From assembly GCF_001420995.1 (NCBI RefSeq), contig NZ_CP012184.1, positions 1,906,501 through 1,970,500 of the forward strand: 64,000 bases of DNA, read 5' to 3'. The notes under the pieces were generated by a model, which was not told the DNA's origin, did no database searches, and worked only from the letters and a program-made list of their open reading frames with translations. This DNA is from Pseudonocardia sp. EC080619-01. GTDB taxonomy: Bacteria > Actinomycetota > Actinomycetes > Mycobacteriales > Pseudonocardiaceae. Of this stretch, positions 41,785-48,632 are shown piece by piece (position 1 is the first letter of the stretch; each line of letters starts with the position of its first letter). The position numbers and the translations under genes are program-made.

Positions 41785-42513
41785 TTGTACTTAACTGATC
41801 TCGCTGACGCTTGCCGGAAGTCTGGGCTTGTCGTGGTCGAAGAGGCGGGTTGGAAGAACCGAGGCCATGCGCAGATGTCGGGCGTTGGTTCTATCATGTG
41901 CCATCACACAGCCGGGGCTCCTTCTGGTGAGTCACCCTCGCTGAACGTCGTGAAGTACGGAACCTCCTCGCTCGCCGGTCCTCTTTCCCAGCTCTACCTT
42001 TCCAGGTCCGGGATTGTTCACGTCGTGGCAGCCGGACTGTCTTATCACGCAGGAGTCGTCGCCGAGAACTGGCAGACCGACTCTTGGTCTATCGGTATCG
42101 AGGCAGAAGCTACCGGCACCTCCGCTTGGCCCGCCTACCAGTACGACGCCTACGCACGACTGTGCAAGGCGCTCATCGATCACTACGGCCTTCCGGTGCC
42201 GCGAGTAATCGCTCACAAGGAAGCCGCTCGTCCCGTGGGTCGGAAGATCGATCCCAACTTCGACATGGTCGCATTCCGTCGGCTGGTCGCCTCGATTGGA
42301 GATAACTACTTGACTCCCGAACAGGACCGAATGCTTCGTGAGGTCCATCGTGAACTTACCCAGCGTCTCCGTCGTCGGATCGAAGGCTCTAGCTACACGG
42401 ACACGGTTCTCGGCTACGCAATGAACGCTGACTCCTTCGGATACCGGGGGAAGGAATCCCTGGACCGTATCGAAGCCCGACTCGACCAGATTGAAGGCCG
42501 TCTTGATACCTGA
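41785..42513 (+). CDS. Endolysin, N-acetylmuramoyl-L-alanine amidase (PGRP/Amidase_2)
   Basis: 242 residues from TTG 41785. Zinc ligands: His in SIMCHHTAGAP, His in LSYHAGVVAEN, and the C-terminal AHKEAARPVGRKIDPNFDM motif with Lys/Asp. Cleaves the bond between glycan and stem peptide. The last ~60 residues (DRMLREVHRELTQRLRRRIE, ESLDRIEARLDQIEGRLD) are a coiled coil, perhaps for oligomerisation. Overlaps the transglycosylase gene by 23 nt. Confidence 0.9.
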   Translation: MYLTDLADACRKSGLVVVEEAGWKNRGHAQMSGVGSIMCHHTAGAPSGESPSLNVVKYGTSSLAGPLSQLYLSRSGIVHVVAAGLSYHAGVVAENWQTDSWSIGIEAEATGTSAWPAYQYDAYARLCKALIDHYGLPVPRVIAHKEAARPVGRKIDPNFDMVAFRRLVASIGDNYLTPEQDRMLREVHRELTQRLRRRIEGSSYTDTVLGYAMNADSFGYRGKESLDRIEARLDQIEGRLDT

Positions 42514-43060
42514 GCTACTGATCGTCGTCTCTATCGCTCGGGGACCTGACCCGGTGGAACTTCACCCTACGGGCCCGCTGGACGTCATTGCCCAATGCGA
42601 GTCCGGCGGCCGGAACGTCATGAACTACATGCACTCCTCGAACCCTTCGTACTACACCGCTGGCGGGTACTTCCAGATCACAAACGGTACCTGGCGGGAC
42701 TTCGGCGGTACCGAGTTCGCTGCTACTGCTATCCAGGCTTCCTACAGCCAGCAGAAGACCGTAGCGGAGCGGATCTACAAGGCCCGGGGAACTTCCCCTT
42801 GGAGTGCTTCTGAGGGTTGCTGGGGCGGTAAGCTGTCCAGCTCCGCCCCTGTGATTACAGAGAAGAAGCACTCCAGCGACAAGGTTGCCAAGAGCCAGAC
42901 GGCCAAGCCTAAGCATTCCAAGACGGTGACCGTCCAGCCTGGCGACACCCTTTCCGATATCGCTCAAGCTCACGGTACGACTTGGCAGGACCTCTACTCC
43001 AAGAACACTCACCTCACGTCTCCTCACCTTATTCACCCAGGGGACACACTCTTCCTCTAG
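42491..43060 (+). CDS. Rpf-like transglycosylase with LysM domain
   Basis: 189 residues from TTG 42491 (TTG 42503 possible). Residues ~30-110 match resuscitation-promoting-factor/transglycosylase folds: DVIAQCESGGRN with the catalytic Glu, GGYFQITNGTWRDFGG, and SPWSASEGCW. A Lys/Ser linker leads to a LysM (TVQPGDTLSDIAQAHGTTWQ). It cuts glycan strands, complementing the amidase. The basic hydrophobic start may be a weak signal sequence. A second muralytic enzyme in this cassette suggests a two-step attack on the actinobacterial wall. Confidence 0.85.
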   Translation: MKAVLIPELLIVVSIARGPDPVELHPTGPLDVIAQCESGGRNVMNYMHSSNPSYYTAGGYFQITNGTWRDFGGTEFAATAIQASYSQQKTVAERIYKARGTSPWSASEGCWGGKLSSSAPVITEKKHSSDKVAKSQTAKPKHSKTVTVQPGDTLSDIAQAHGTTWQDLYSKNTHLTSPHLIHPGDTLFL

Positions 43061-43068
43061 GAGACAGC

Positions 43069-43416
43069 TTGTTTACGATGGTTACTGTTAAGGGTTCTTG
43101 GACGAACTCCGCTGACGCTGTCGCCGAGGGTTCGGTCATGTTCATTCCGACGGCGGCTATGGAGAACGAGGAGATCATCCCGGCTTCGCCAGTCGTGGCT
43201 TGCCTTACAGAAGGTGCGATCGAACTGGAGCTCGCAGCGAACGACGACGAGGGAACCTCCCCTCTCGGAGTCGCTTACCATGTGATTGAGACCGTCAACT
43301 CGGTGGTTCGTCAGTACGTGGTTCAGCTCAAGGCGTCTGAGACTGAGGTTGACCTCGCTTCTGTGGAGAAGGGTCAGACTGCCCCGAAGATCTCGTGGCC
43401 GGCAGTCTGGTCGTGA
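43069..43416 (+). CDS. Tail-fibre/appendage domain protein
   Basis: 115 residues from TTG 43069 after AGGAG. The pattern VTVKGSWTNSADAVAEGSVMF, LTEGAIELELAANDDEG and HVIETVNSVVRQYVVQLKAS is a beta-sandwich domain often found at the start of actinophage minor tail or receptor proteins. Probably attaches a fibre to the tail tip. GTGA overlap with the next gene. Confidence 0.65.
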   Translation: MFTMVTVKGSWTNSADAVAEGSVMFIPTAAMENEEIIPASPVVACLTEGAIELELAANDDEGTSPLGVAYHVIETVNSVVRQYVVQLKASETEVDLASVEKGQTAPKISWPAVWS

Positions 43417-43703
43417 GCGTTCCTAGAGTCCGGCCGGGCGACCGCCTGCGTGCCGACCATCAGAACCAACTCATCGACACCGTGAACGGACTGACCTCCG
43501 GTAATGAGTCGATCGGTTCTTACCTTCACTCCCAGAACACTGCTAGCTCAGTCTGGGTAATCCCCCATGGCCTGCCGTTCGATCCTTCCGTCGAGGTTCA
43601 GGATCTCATCGGCAACCTTCACTTTCCTCTCATCATTTGGTCATCCGGCACCGTGACCCTCATCTTTGAGGAGTCCGTTGCCGGGACCGCACGACTTTCT
43701 TAG
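43413..43703 (+). CDS. Tail-fibre-like protein
   Basis: 96 residues from GTG 43413. Starts with a VPRVRPGDRLRADHQNQLID helix typical of phage fibre bases; the C-terminal part (SVWVIPHGLPFDPSVEVQDL ... IIWSSGTVTLIF) resembles a small beta knob with the W-x-I-P/N-H-x-L pattern of phage fibre tips. Confidence 0.6.
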   Translation: MSVPRVRPGDRLRADHQNQLIDTVNGLTSGNESIGSYLHSQNTASSVWVIPHGLPFDPSVEVQDLIGNLHFPLIIWSSGTVTLIFEESVAGTARLS

Positions 43704-43718
43704 ATTTAGGACTATCTC

Positions 43719-44279
43719 TTGGCTGAGCAGAAGTTCCACAGCCAGGTAGCGATTCAGCCAGGCACTAGCTCCAACCATGCGGTTACTAAGCAGCAGCTTG
43801 ATACCGCGGCCGCGAATGCCTCGAACCTGGACAACGCTACCGGCTCCCTTAACCCTTCACTGATCTCTGGTCTTCAGGCCGTTATCGATGGTCGTATTGA
43901 CACCGTCCTCGACATCGATAACGCACCTGAGCTTCTGAACACTCTGTCTGAGATCGCGGCTGCGATCAACGACGACGAGGAGTTCGCTACCACGATCACT
44001 GCGCTGATCGCGGCTCTGGAGTCTCGTGTTGAGGATCTGGAGGAGTCACCGTCCGGCGCCGTCAACTACAAGACCACGATCGGCGATAACACGGTTTCCT
44101 CGTTCGCAGTGACTCACTCGCTGGCTACGACTGACGTTGTGGTCTCGGTGGTCGAAGTCTCGACCGGCCAGACTGTCTTTCCTGTGGTCTCCCGTACGGA
44201 CAACAACACGGTGACGGTGGACTTCGGTTCCTTCGTCCCGACGGTGAGTTCTCACCGGGTTCTCGTCCAGCCGGTCTGA
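43719..44279 (+). CDS. Trimeric tail-fibre protein
   Basis: 186 residues from TTG 43719. Begins with a phage-fibre attachment segment (HSQVAIQPGTSSNHAVTKQQ), a helical trimerisation region (IDNAPELLNTLSEIAAAIND) with coiled coil (ALIAALESRVEDLEES), then a knob (SSFAVTHSLATTDVVVSVVE). The last part is similar in pattern to the previous gene's knob. Likely part of the adsorption apparatus. Confidence 0.7.
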   Translation: MAEQKFHSQVAIQPGTSSNHAVTKQQLDTAAANASNLDNATGSLNPSLISGLQAVIDGRIDTVLDIDNAPELLNTLSEIAAAINDDEEFATTITALIAALESRVEDLEESPSGAVNYKTTIGDNTVSSFAVTHSLATTDVVVSVVEVSTGQTVFPVVSRTDNNTVTVDFGSFVPTVSSHRVLVQPV

Positions 44280-44341
44280 GGAGCGACACGCATGTGCACA
44301 GTCGCGACGGCCGTGACCGAACCTGAAGGAGGTCACGGCTG

Positions 44342-44989
44342 ATGAGTCATAGGTTCTACGGCCAGGTCCCTCAGTCGGATGTGGAGAACCTTCCTGCGGA
44401 CCTGGCTAACAAGGCGACCCTGCTCCACACTCACGATGACCGGTACTACACCGAGAGCGAAACCAACACGCTGCTCTCGGCTAAGGCTAATACGGCTCAT
44501 AACCACGACAGCCAGTACTACACGATCCAAGAGACCAACGACCTGGCTATCTACACGCCACACGGCTACTACGAGAACTCTGCGGGCACCGTGTTCTCTG
44601 GCGCTTCTGGTTCGTACCGCCTGATTCCTTTCGCTACGAACCTCGGCGAGAAGGGTGTATCCCGATCGTCGGGGAACACTGTCTTCACCCTGGGTTGGGC
44701 CGGCCGCTGGTCTGTCGAGGCCGGTATCCGATTCGCCGGTGCCCAGGCTAACCAGACTCGTTACCTCGCCATCGTATACCCGGCGAACACTCTCGGTCGA
44801 TACGCGGAGAACTCTACCTATCAGACCGGGACCGGGGGCTCGCTCTCCGTGTCGCGAGTCATCCCGGCTACTGGCCCTAACTGGACTCTCGGTATCGGAG
44901 CCATCTCTACCGGGACCTCCGGCTTCTCAGTCGCTTCTGACACGAGCTACACGACTTTCGTTTCATTCACCTGGCTCGGACCTCTCTGA
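44342..44989 (+). CDS. Tail-fibre protein with histidine-rich repeats
   Basis: 215 residues from ATG 44342 with AAGGAGG upstream. Contains the H-x-H-D-x2-Y-Y-T repeat twice (LLHTHDDRYYTESETN and AHNHDSQYYTIQETN), typical of trimeric fibres, then a beta-rich head (LGWAGRWSVEAGIRFAG ... FVSFTWLGPL). A very short frame (44291-44341) ends on its start codon and may be a leader. Confidence 0.72.
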   Translation: MSHRFYGQVPQSDVENLPADLANKATLLHTHDDRYYTESETNTLLSAKANTAHNHDSQYYTIQETNDLAIYTPHGYYENSAGTVFSGASGSYRLIPFATNLGEKGVSRSSGNTVFTLGWAGRWSVEAGIRFAGAQANQTRYLAIVYPANTLGRYAENSTYQTGTGGSLSVSRVIPATGPNWTLGIGAISTGTSGFSVASDTSYTTFVSFTWLGPL

Positions 44990-45104
44990 GCCTGCTTCTC
45001 ATACAGACACCTCAGGCCGAGCGGATGAAGGCATTCATCCTCCGACCAGACACCTCTGTCCCTAGAGCATTCCTTCATCTGATTCTTTATTTCTAGGAGT
45101 ACTA

Positions 45105-46325
45105 ATGGCTAACGCCTACACTGACCGTCTGCGTGAGAAGTACGACGGCATCAAGACCACTGTCGAGGGCATTCAGACCCGGGCAGCGAACGAGGACCGT
45201 GACCTGACCGGAGATGAGCTTCGTTCCATCTCTGAGCAGTCCGAGGTTCTGAAGACCCTGGCGGGCGAGATCGAGACCCTTCACGAGATCGACGCCCGTA
45301 ACGCCAAGGTTGCTGAGACTGCGACCGAGGTCCGGACCGCCTCCACCACCGCTGTGGACCGGGACCCGGGTACCTACGTCCGTGGCGGGGAGCACTCGTT
45401 CTTCGGGGACCTCGTGAACTCCCGTAGCCGTGGTGACCGTAACGCTGAGGATCGTCTTCAGGTGCACAACCGCGCCCTGACGACTTCCCCGGCGGGTGCT
45501 GGTGTGGTTGCCCCGCGCTGGCTGACCGAGGAGTTCGAGACGCTGGCCCGTCAGGGTCGTCGCGCTGCCTCCGCTGTCCGGAACCTTCCGATCAACTCGG
45601 CGCAGTCCCTCACCCTCCCGAAGCAGACTGCGGCCACTGACGACGTCGTCAAGGCCCAGGCTTCTGAGGGGGCGGCTACTGACTTCAGTGACGAGTGGGC
45701 CAGCTCCACCGCCAACGTGACCCCGAAGCTGACCGCTGGTGGACAGATCGTTACCCGGCAGATGCTGGACTCGTCCTCGCCGGCTGTGGACCTTCTGATC
45801 TACGGCGACCTGGTAGGGGCTTACAACGCCAAGGTCGAGGCTGCTGTCGTCGCTGCGATGGTCGCCTCCGCTGGTGCCTCGATCGGCGATGTCGCTGCTG
45901 CGGACCTGGCTGACGGTGTCCTGGATGCGGCTCTCGCGGTTCGCATCGCTCGCAAGCTCCCGGCCGACCTGGCTGTCATGGACGTCGAGACCTACGGCGA
46001 GCTGCTGAAGCTGAAGGATGGTGCCAACCGCCCGCTCATGCCTCGCAGCAACCACGGCCCGATGAACGTTGTCGGTGTCGGTGGTGTCGAGACTGACGGT
46101 GAGGTCCACGGTCTGGGTGTCATCGCGTCTGACGGTGTGACCGGTGGCCAGATCCTGGCCGTCCGGGCGTCGGATGTCCTGCTGTTCGAGTCGCCGGTTA
46201 CCCAGTTCTCCTACGAGCAGCCGCTCGGCCCGGAGCAGATCAAGCTGGGCATCTGGGGTTACACCGCCACCTTCGTGAAGTACGCGGGTGCGTCGGTCAA
46301 GCAGTTCGGTATCGACGCCGGCTGA
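45105..46325 (+). CDS. Major capsid protein, HK97 fold
   Basis: 406 residues, ATG 45105 after TAGGAG. The first ~110 residues are a charged helical delta/scaffold domain (DRLREKYDGIKTTVEGIQTR ...); the HK97 core follows, with LTTSPAGAGVVAPRW, NLPINSAQSLTLPKQ, STANVTPKLTAGGQIVTRQM and the E-loop/A-domain segments to KQFGIDAG. The upstream protease should remove the delta domain. A 7-bp hairpin (GGATGAA-TTCATCC, 45023-45040) lies in the 115-bp gap before it and may shape expression. Confidence 0.9.
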   Translation: MANAYTDRLREKYDGIKTTVEGIQTRAANEDRDLTGDELRSISEQSEVLKTLAGEIETLHEIDARNAKVAETATEVRTASTTAVDRDPGTYVRGGEHSFFGDLVNSRSRGDRNAEDRLQVHNRALTTSPAGAGVVAPRWLTEEFETLARQGRRAASAVRNLPINSAQSLTLPKQTAATDDVVKAQASEGAATDFSDEWASSTANVTPKLTAGGQIVTRQMLDSSSPAVDLLIYGDLVGAYNAKVEAAVVAAMVASAGASIGDVAAADLADGVLDAALAVRIARKLPADLAVMDVETYGELLKLKDGANRPLMPRSNHGPMNVVGVGGVETDGEVHGLGVIASDGVTGGQILAVRASDVLLFESPVTQFSYEQPLGPEQIKLGIWGYTATFVKYAGASVKQFGIDAG

Positions 46326-46385
46326 TCCCGGAAGGCGGGTCTCCATTCGCCGGGACCCGCCTTCTTAACCCCTTCTGGAGTTTCT

Positions 46386-46706
46386 ATGGCTTGGGTAACC
46401 CTCGCTGACTTTAAGAACGATCTCGACGTCGACTTCTCTGACGCTCGGGACGACAATGACCTTCAGGAGTCTCTGAAGGCCGCTATCGCATTCGTGCGAC
46501 GTGTCCGACCGGACCTTGGTGACGAGATCCCTGAGGACGTCAAGCTGGGGGTCATCCGACTTGCCGGACGATGGTGGGTTCGTCGCCGGTCCCCGGCTGC
46601 CCTAATCGAGATGGGTGAACTAGGGGCGGCACGCGTTCCCTCGTTCGATCCGGATATTGAGCGTCTGCTTCAGATTGGCCGTTTCGCACCTCCGAGGTTT
46701 GCCTGA
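46386..46706 (+). CDS. Head-tail connector, Gp6/adaptor-like
   Basis: 106 residues from ATG 46386. Helical adaptor pattern: VTLADFKNDLDVDFSDARDDN, LQESLKAAIAFVRRVRPD, and VIRLAGRWWVRRRSPA. Located right after the capsid gene, where adaptor proteins that dock on the portal are found. Overlaps the next gene by 1 nt. Confidence 0.72.
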   Translation: MAWVTLADFKNDLDVDFSDARDDNDLQESLKAAIAFVRRVRPDLGDEIPEDVKLGVIRLAGRWWVRRRSPAALIEMGELGAARVPSFDPDIERLLQIGRFAPPRFA

Positions 46707-47071
46707 TGGATGTTCTGACTGCCCGTTCGGAACTTATCGATCTTCTTCGGGATAGCCTGGGTTCTACGGTCCGAGTCTACGACGCACTGGACGCACGGGT
46801 AGACCCTCCAGGAATCATGGTGTCGCTTCCTGAACTGGAATGGGACGCCGCTTTTGTGGAACCTACTTCCGCTTTGTTCCAGGTGGCCTACATCGTCAAG
46901 TTCGATAACCGCGCTACCGAGAGCCTTCTCGCTGCGGTCTCGAAGGTATCCGATGCCATCGATCACCCGGACATGGTTATCACTCGGGCCTCGACCGGCT
47001 CTTGGAGTTCCAGTGAGGGTTCTGGACTCCCTTCTTACAACTTCACTGTTTCAGTGGCGCTCTCGTACTGA
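46706..47071 (+). CDS. Head-tail joining or tail-terminator-like protein
   Basis: 121 residues from ATG 46706. Alpha/beta pattern with LTARSELIDLLRDSLG, VYDALDARVDPPGIMVSLPE and TSALFQVAYIVKFDNRATES fits the tail-terminator (gpU/neck) fold. Assignment rests on position and pattern. Confidence 0.6.
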   Translation: MDVLTARSELIDLLRDSLGSTVRVYDALDARVDPPGIMVSLPELEWDAAFVEPTSALFQVAYIVKFDNRATESLLAAVSKVSDAIDHPDMVITRASTGSWSSSEGSGLPSYNFTVSVALSY

Positions 47072-47102
47072 CGCGCACCAGTCAAATAACTAAGGACTTT
47101 GT

Positions 47103-47531
47103 ATGGCTATCAAGCACCGTAAGAACAAGGTCATCACGTTCGCTCTCGACACCACCAACGAGTTTGCTTGCCAGATCTCGCAGTGGGAGCTTTCGAACAA
47201 CACTGATGACCCTGAGAAGATTTACTCCTACTGCCCGGACGGCGAGGACTTCGAGGAGGTTGACCCGGCCTGGTCGCTGACCCTCACGTTCTACTCGGAC
47301 TGGACCGAGGACGGCATCTCGGACTACCTGATGCTTCACGACGGCGAGAACGTCACCTTCCAGCTCGACAACCACCCGGACATCGTTGGTGAGCACGTTC
47401 GTTGGGCCGGCACCCTCCGTCTCAAGGCTCCGTCGATCGGTGGCGAGGTTCGTGAGACCGAGACCCAGGAGGCGGAGTTCCAAATCATCGGGAAGCCCGT
47501 CTACTCCCGTCCGGTTCCTTCGGAGGGCTGA
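47103..47531 (+). CDS. Major tail (tube) protein candidate
   Basis: 142 residues from ATG 47103 after AAGGA. Beta-rich with NKVITFALDTTNEFACQISQWEL, DPAWSLTLTFYSDWTEDG and EFQIIGKPVYSRPVPSEG, the pattern and place of short tail-tube subunits between the connector and chaperone genes. Confidence 0.75.
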   Translation: MAIKHRKNKVITFALDTTNEFACQISQWELSNNTDDPEKIYSYCPDGEDFEEVDPAWSLTLTFYSDWTEDGISDYLMLHDGENVTFQLDNHPDIVGEHVRWAGTLRLKAPSIGGEVRETETQEAEFQIIGKPVYSRPVPSEG

Positions 47532-47532
47532 G

Positions 47533-47619
47533 TTGGCCGATTGCGGCTGCTCCTGGGACATCGATCTCAAGACCGGAGACAAGGTCGAATACAAGTGCCC
47601 CACCCATCGAGCGAACTAG
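47533..47619 (+). CDS. 28-aa zinc-ribbon micro-protein 1
   Basis: TTG 47533, 1 nt after the tube gene's TGA, to TAG 47619. Residues DCGCSWD and KCPTH give C-x-C ... C-P-x-H, a minimal zinc ribbon. The next gene has the same length and motif. Confidence 0.6.
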   Translation: MADCGCSWDIDLKTGDKVEYKCPTHRAN

Positions 47620-47626
47620 TTGGCCC

Positions 47627-47713
47627 GTGGGTATCACTTTTGATTGTGGCTGCGTAGAGACGTACGACCCGCTTACAGGGACCGTACGTCGAAAGCGCTG
47701 CCCGGAGCACTAA
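47627..47713 (+). CDS. 28-aa zinc-ribbon micro-protein 2
   Basis: GTG 47627 to TAA 47713. DCGCVETYDPLTGTVRRKRC then PEH repeats the C-x-C ... C-P-x-H pattern and the 28-residue length of its upstream neighbour, so it is probably a paralogue. Confidence 0.6.
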   Translation: MGITFDCGCVETYDPLTGTVRRKRCPEH

Positions 47714-47732
47714 AGCTGTTGGGCATTGGCCT

Positions 47733-47771
47733 GTAGGGGAGCCATGTAAGTCCCTTCAGCTCATCCCCTAC
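47733..47771 (+). terminator. Hairpin between tube/zinc-ribbon and chaperone genes
   Basis: GTAGGGGA (47733-47740) pairs with TCCCCTAC (47764-47771), followed by CCCCTTTCG. May attenuate transcription so that tube protein exceeds chaperone. Confidence 0.5.
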
Positions 47772-47791
47772 CCCTTTCGTAAGGAATCATA

Positions 47792-48061
47792 ATGTTCAAC
47801 TTCAAGGTTACTCCTGATGGCCAGGGCAGCTACGTCGTGTCGGCAGGTACCCGCGACATCCTTATCTGGGAGAAGACTGCCAAGAACCGCTCCGTCAGTA
47901 ACCTGATGGAAGCATTCACTATGCAGGATGCCTACTCGCTGGCTCACGCTGCCTCTAAGCGCCAGGGCCTGTTCACCGGAAGCCTCTCCGATTTCGAGAG
48001 CCAGTGCGATATGGAAATCGTCGCGGAGGATGAGCCGGACCCTACCAACCCGGATCGCTGA
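47792..48061 (+). CDS. Tail assembly chaperone, short form (G)
   Basis: 89 residues from ATG 47792 after GTAAGGA. FNFKVTPDGQGSYVVSAGTRD is a typical chaperone start, with helices ASKRQGLFTGSLSDF and an acidic end (EDEPDPTNPDR). Position between tube and tape-measure genes is diagnostic. A -1 shift near its end yields the longer form. Confidence 0.8.
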   Translation: MFNFKVTPDGQGSYVVSAGTRDILIWEKTAKNRSVSNLMEAFTMQDAYSLAHAASKRQGLFTGSLSDFESQCDMEIVAEDEPDPTNPDR

Positions 48062-48198
48062 ATCACACCTGCATTCAGTTAGCGATCCGCACAGGTATTC
48101 CACCTTCTGTCTGGGCTGAGGAAGGCGAGAGATCTATCGCTACTGCCATCCAACTCCTGACGGACAGTAGTTCCGACCCAGTACAGATGGAGGGTTAG
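48034..48198 (+). CDS. Frameshift extension of the tail chaperone (T part of GT)
   Basis: In the -1 frame, open from 48034 to TAG 48196-48198, about 48 codons: GSLNHTCIQLAIRTGIPPS, VWAEEGERSIATAIQLL, and a polar end. The T-region hallmark of G-P-P-S-x-W and AT.I.LL is visible. The -1 frame is closed upstream at 48031, so the shift must occur in 48034-48061; C-CCG-GAT (48049-48055) is the best site, giving a GT protein of about 135 residues. TAG overlaps the next GTG. Confidence 0.75.
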   Translation, partial: AGPYQPGSLNHTCIQLAIRTGIPPSVWAEEGERSIATAIQLLTDSSSDPVQMEG

Positions 48199-48632
48199 TG
48201 GCTGTCACTATCAAGATCCGGATCGACGGCCTTAACGAGACGATCCGAGCTTTCAAAGAACTTCCTCCGGACGCCAACAACGAGCTCCGGGACCGCACCA
48301 AGAGCATCGCAGAGAAGCTGGCCGTGAAGGTGAAGGCGGCAGCCTCAGCCGATAGCGGTCAGTCGGCACTCATCGCGCCCACCGTCAAGGCCAAGCGCGA
48401 CCGGGTTCCTGTCATCGAAGCCGGTGGCGCTAAGCGGGTAGGTCGTAACCGAAAGCCTGCCTACAAGGTCTTGTTCGGCTCTGAGTTTGGATCGGATCAA
48501 CTCAAGCAGTATCGGCCTTGGGTCGGCCAGGACTCTTATTGGTTCTTCACCACCGTGGAGTCACAACAGGCCGAGATTTCACAGCAGTGGAATCAGGCTG
48601 CGGACGACATTCTTCAGAGATGGGCTCATTAA
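48198..48632 (+). CDS. HK97 gp10-like tail-completion protein
   Basis: 144 residues from GTG 48198. KIRIDGLNETIRAFKELPPD and ELRDRTKSIAEKLAVKVKAA then KVLFGSEFGSDQLKQYRPW and a C-terminal WNQAADDILQRW fit the HK97_gp10 family (minor head/neck component). Its unusual place after the chaperone rather than near the capsid is noted. Overlaps the tape-measure start (TAATG). Confidence 0.75.
   Translation: MAVTIKIRIDGLNETIRAFKELPPDANNELRDRTKSIAEKLAVKVKAAASADSGQSALIAPTVKAKRDRVPVIEAGGAKRVGRNRKPAYKVLFGSEFGSDQLKQYRPWVGQDSYWFFTTVESQQAEISQQWNQAADDILQRWAH

Noticed and set aside
41541-43060. LysB-type mycolylarabinogalactan esterase in the lysis cassette
   Set aside because: No lipase/cutinase motif (G-x-S-x-G) in any cassette gene; consistent with a host lacking mycolates.
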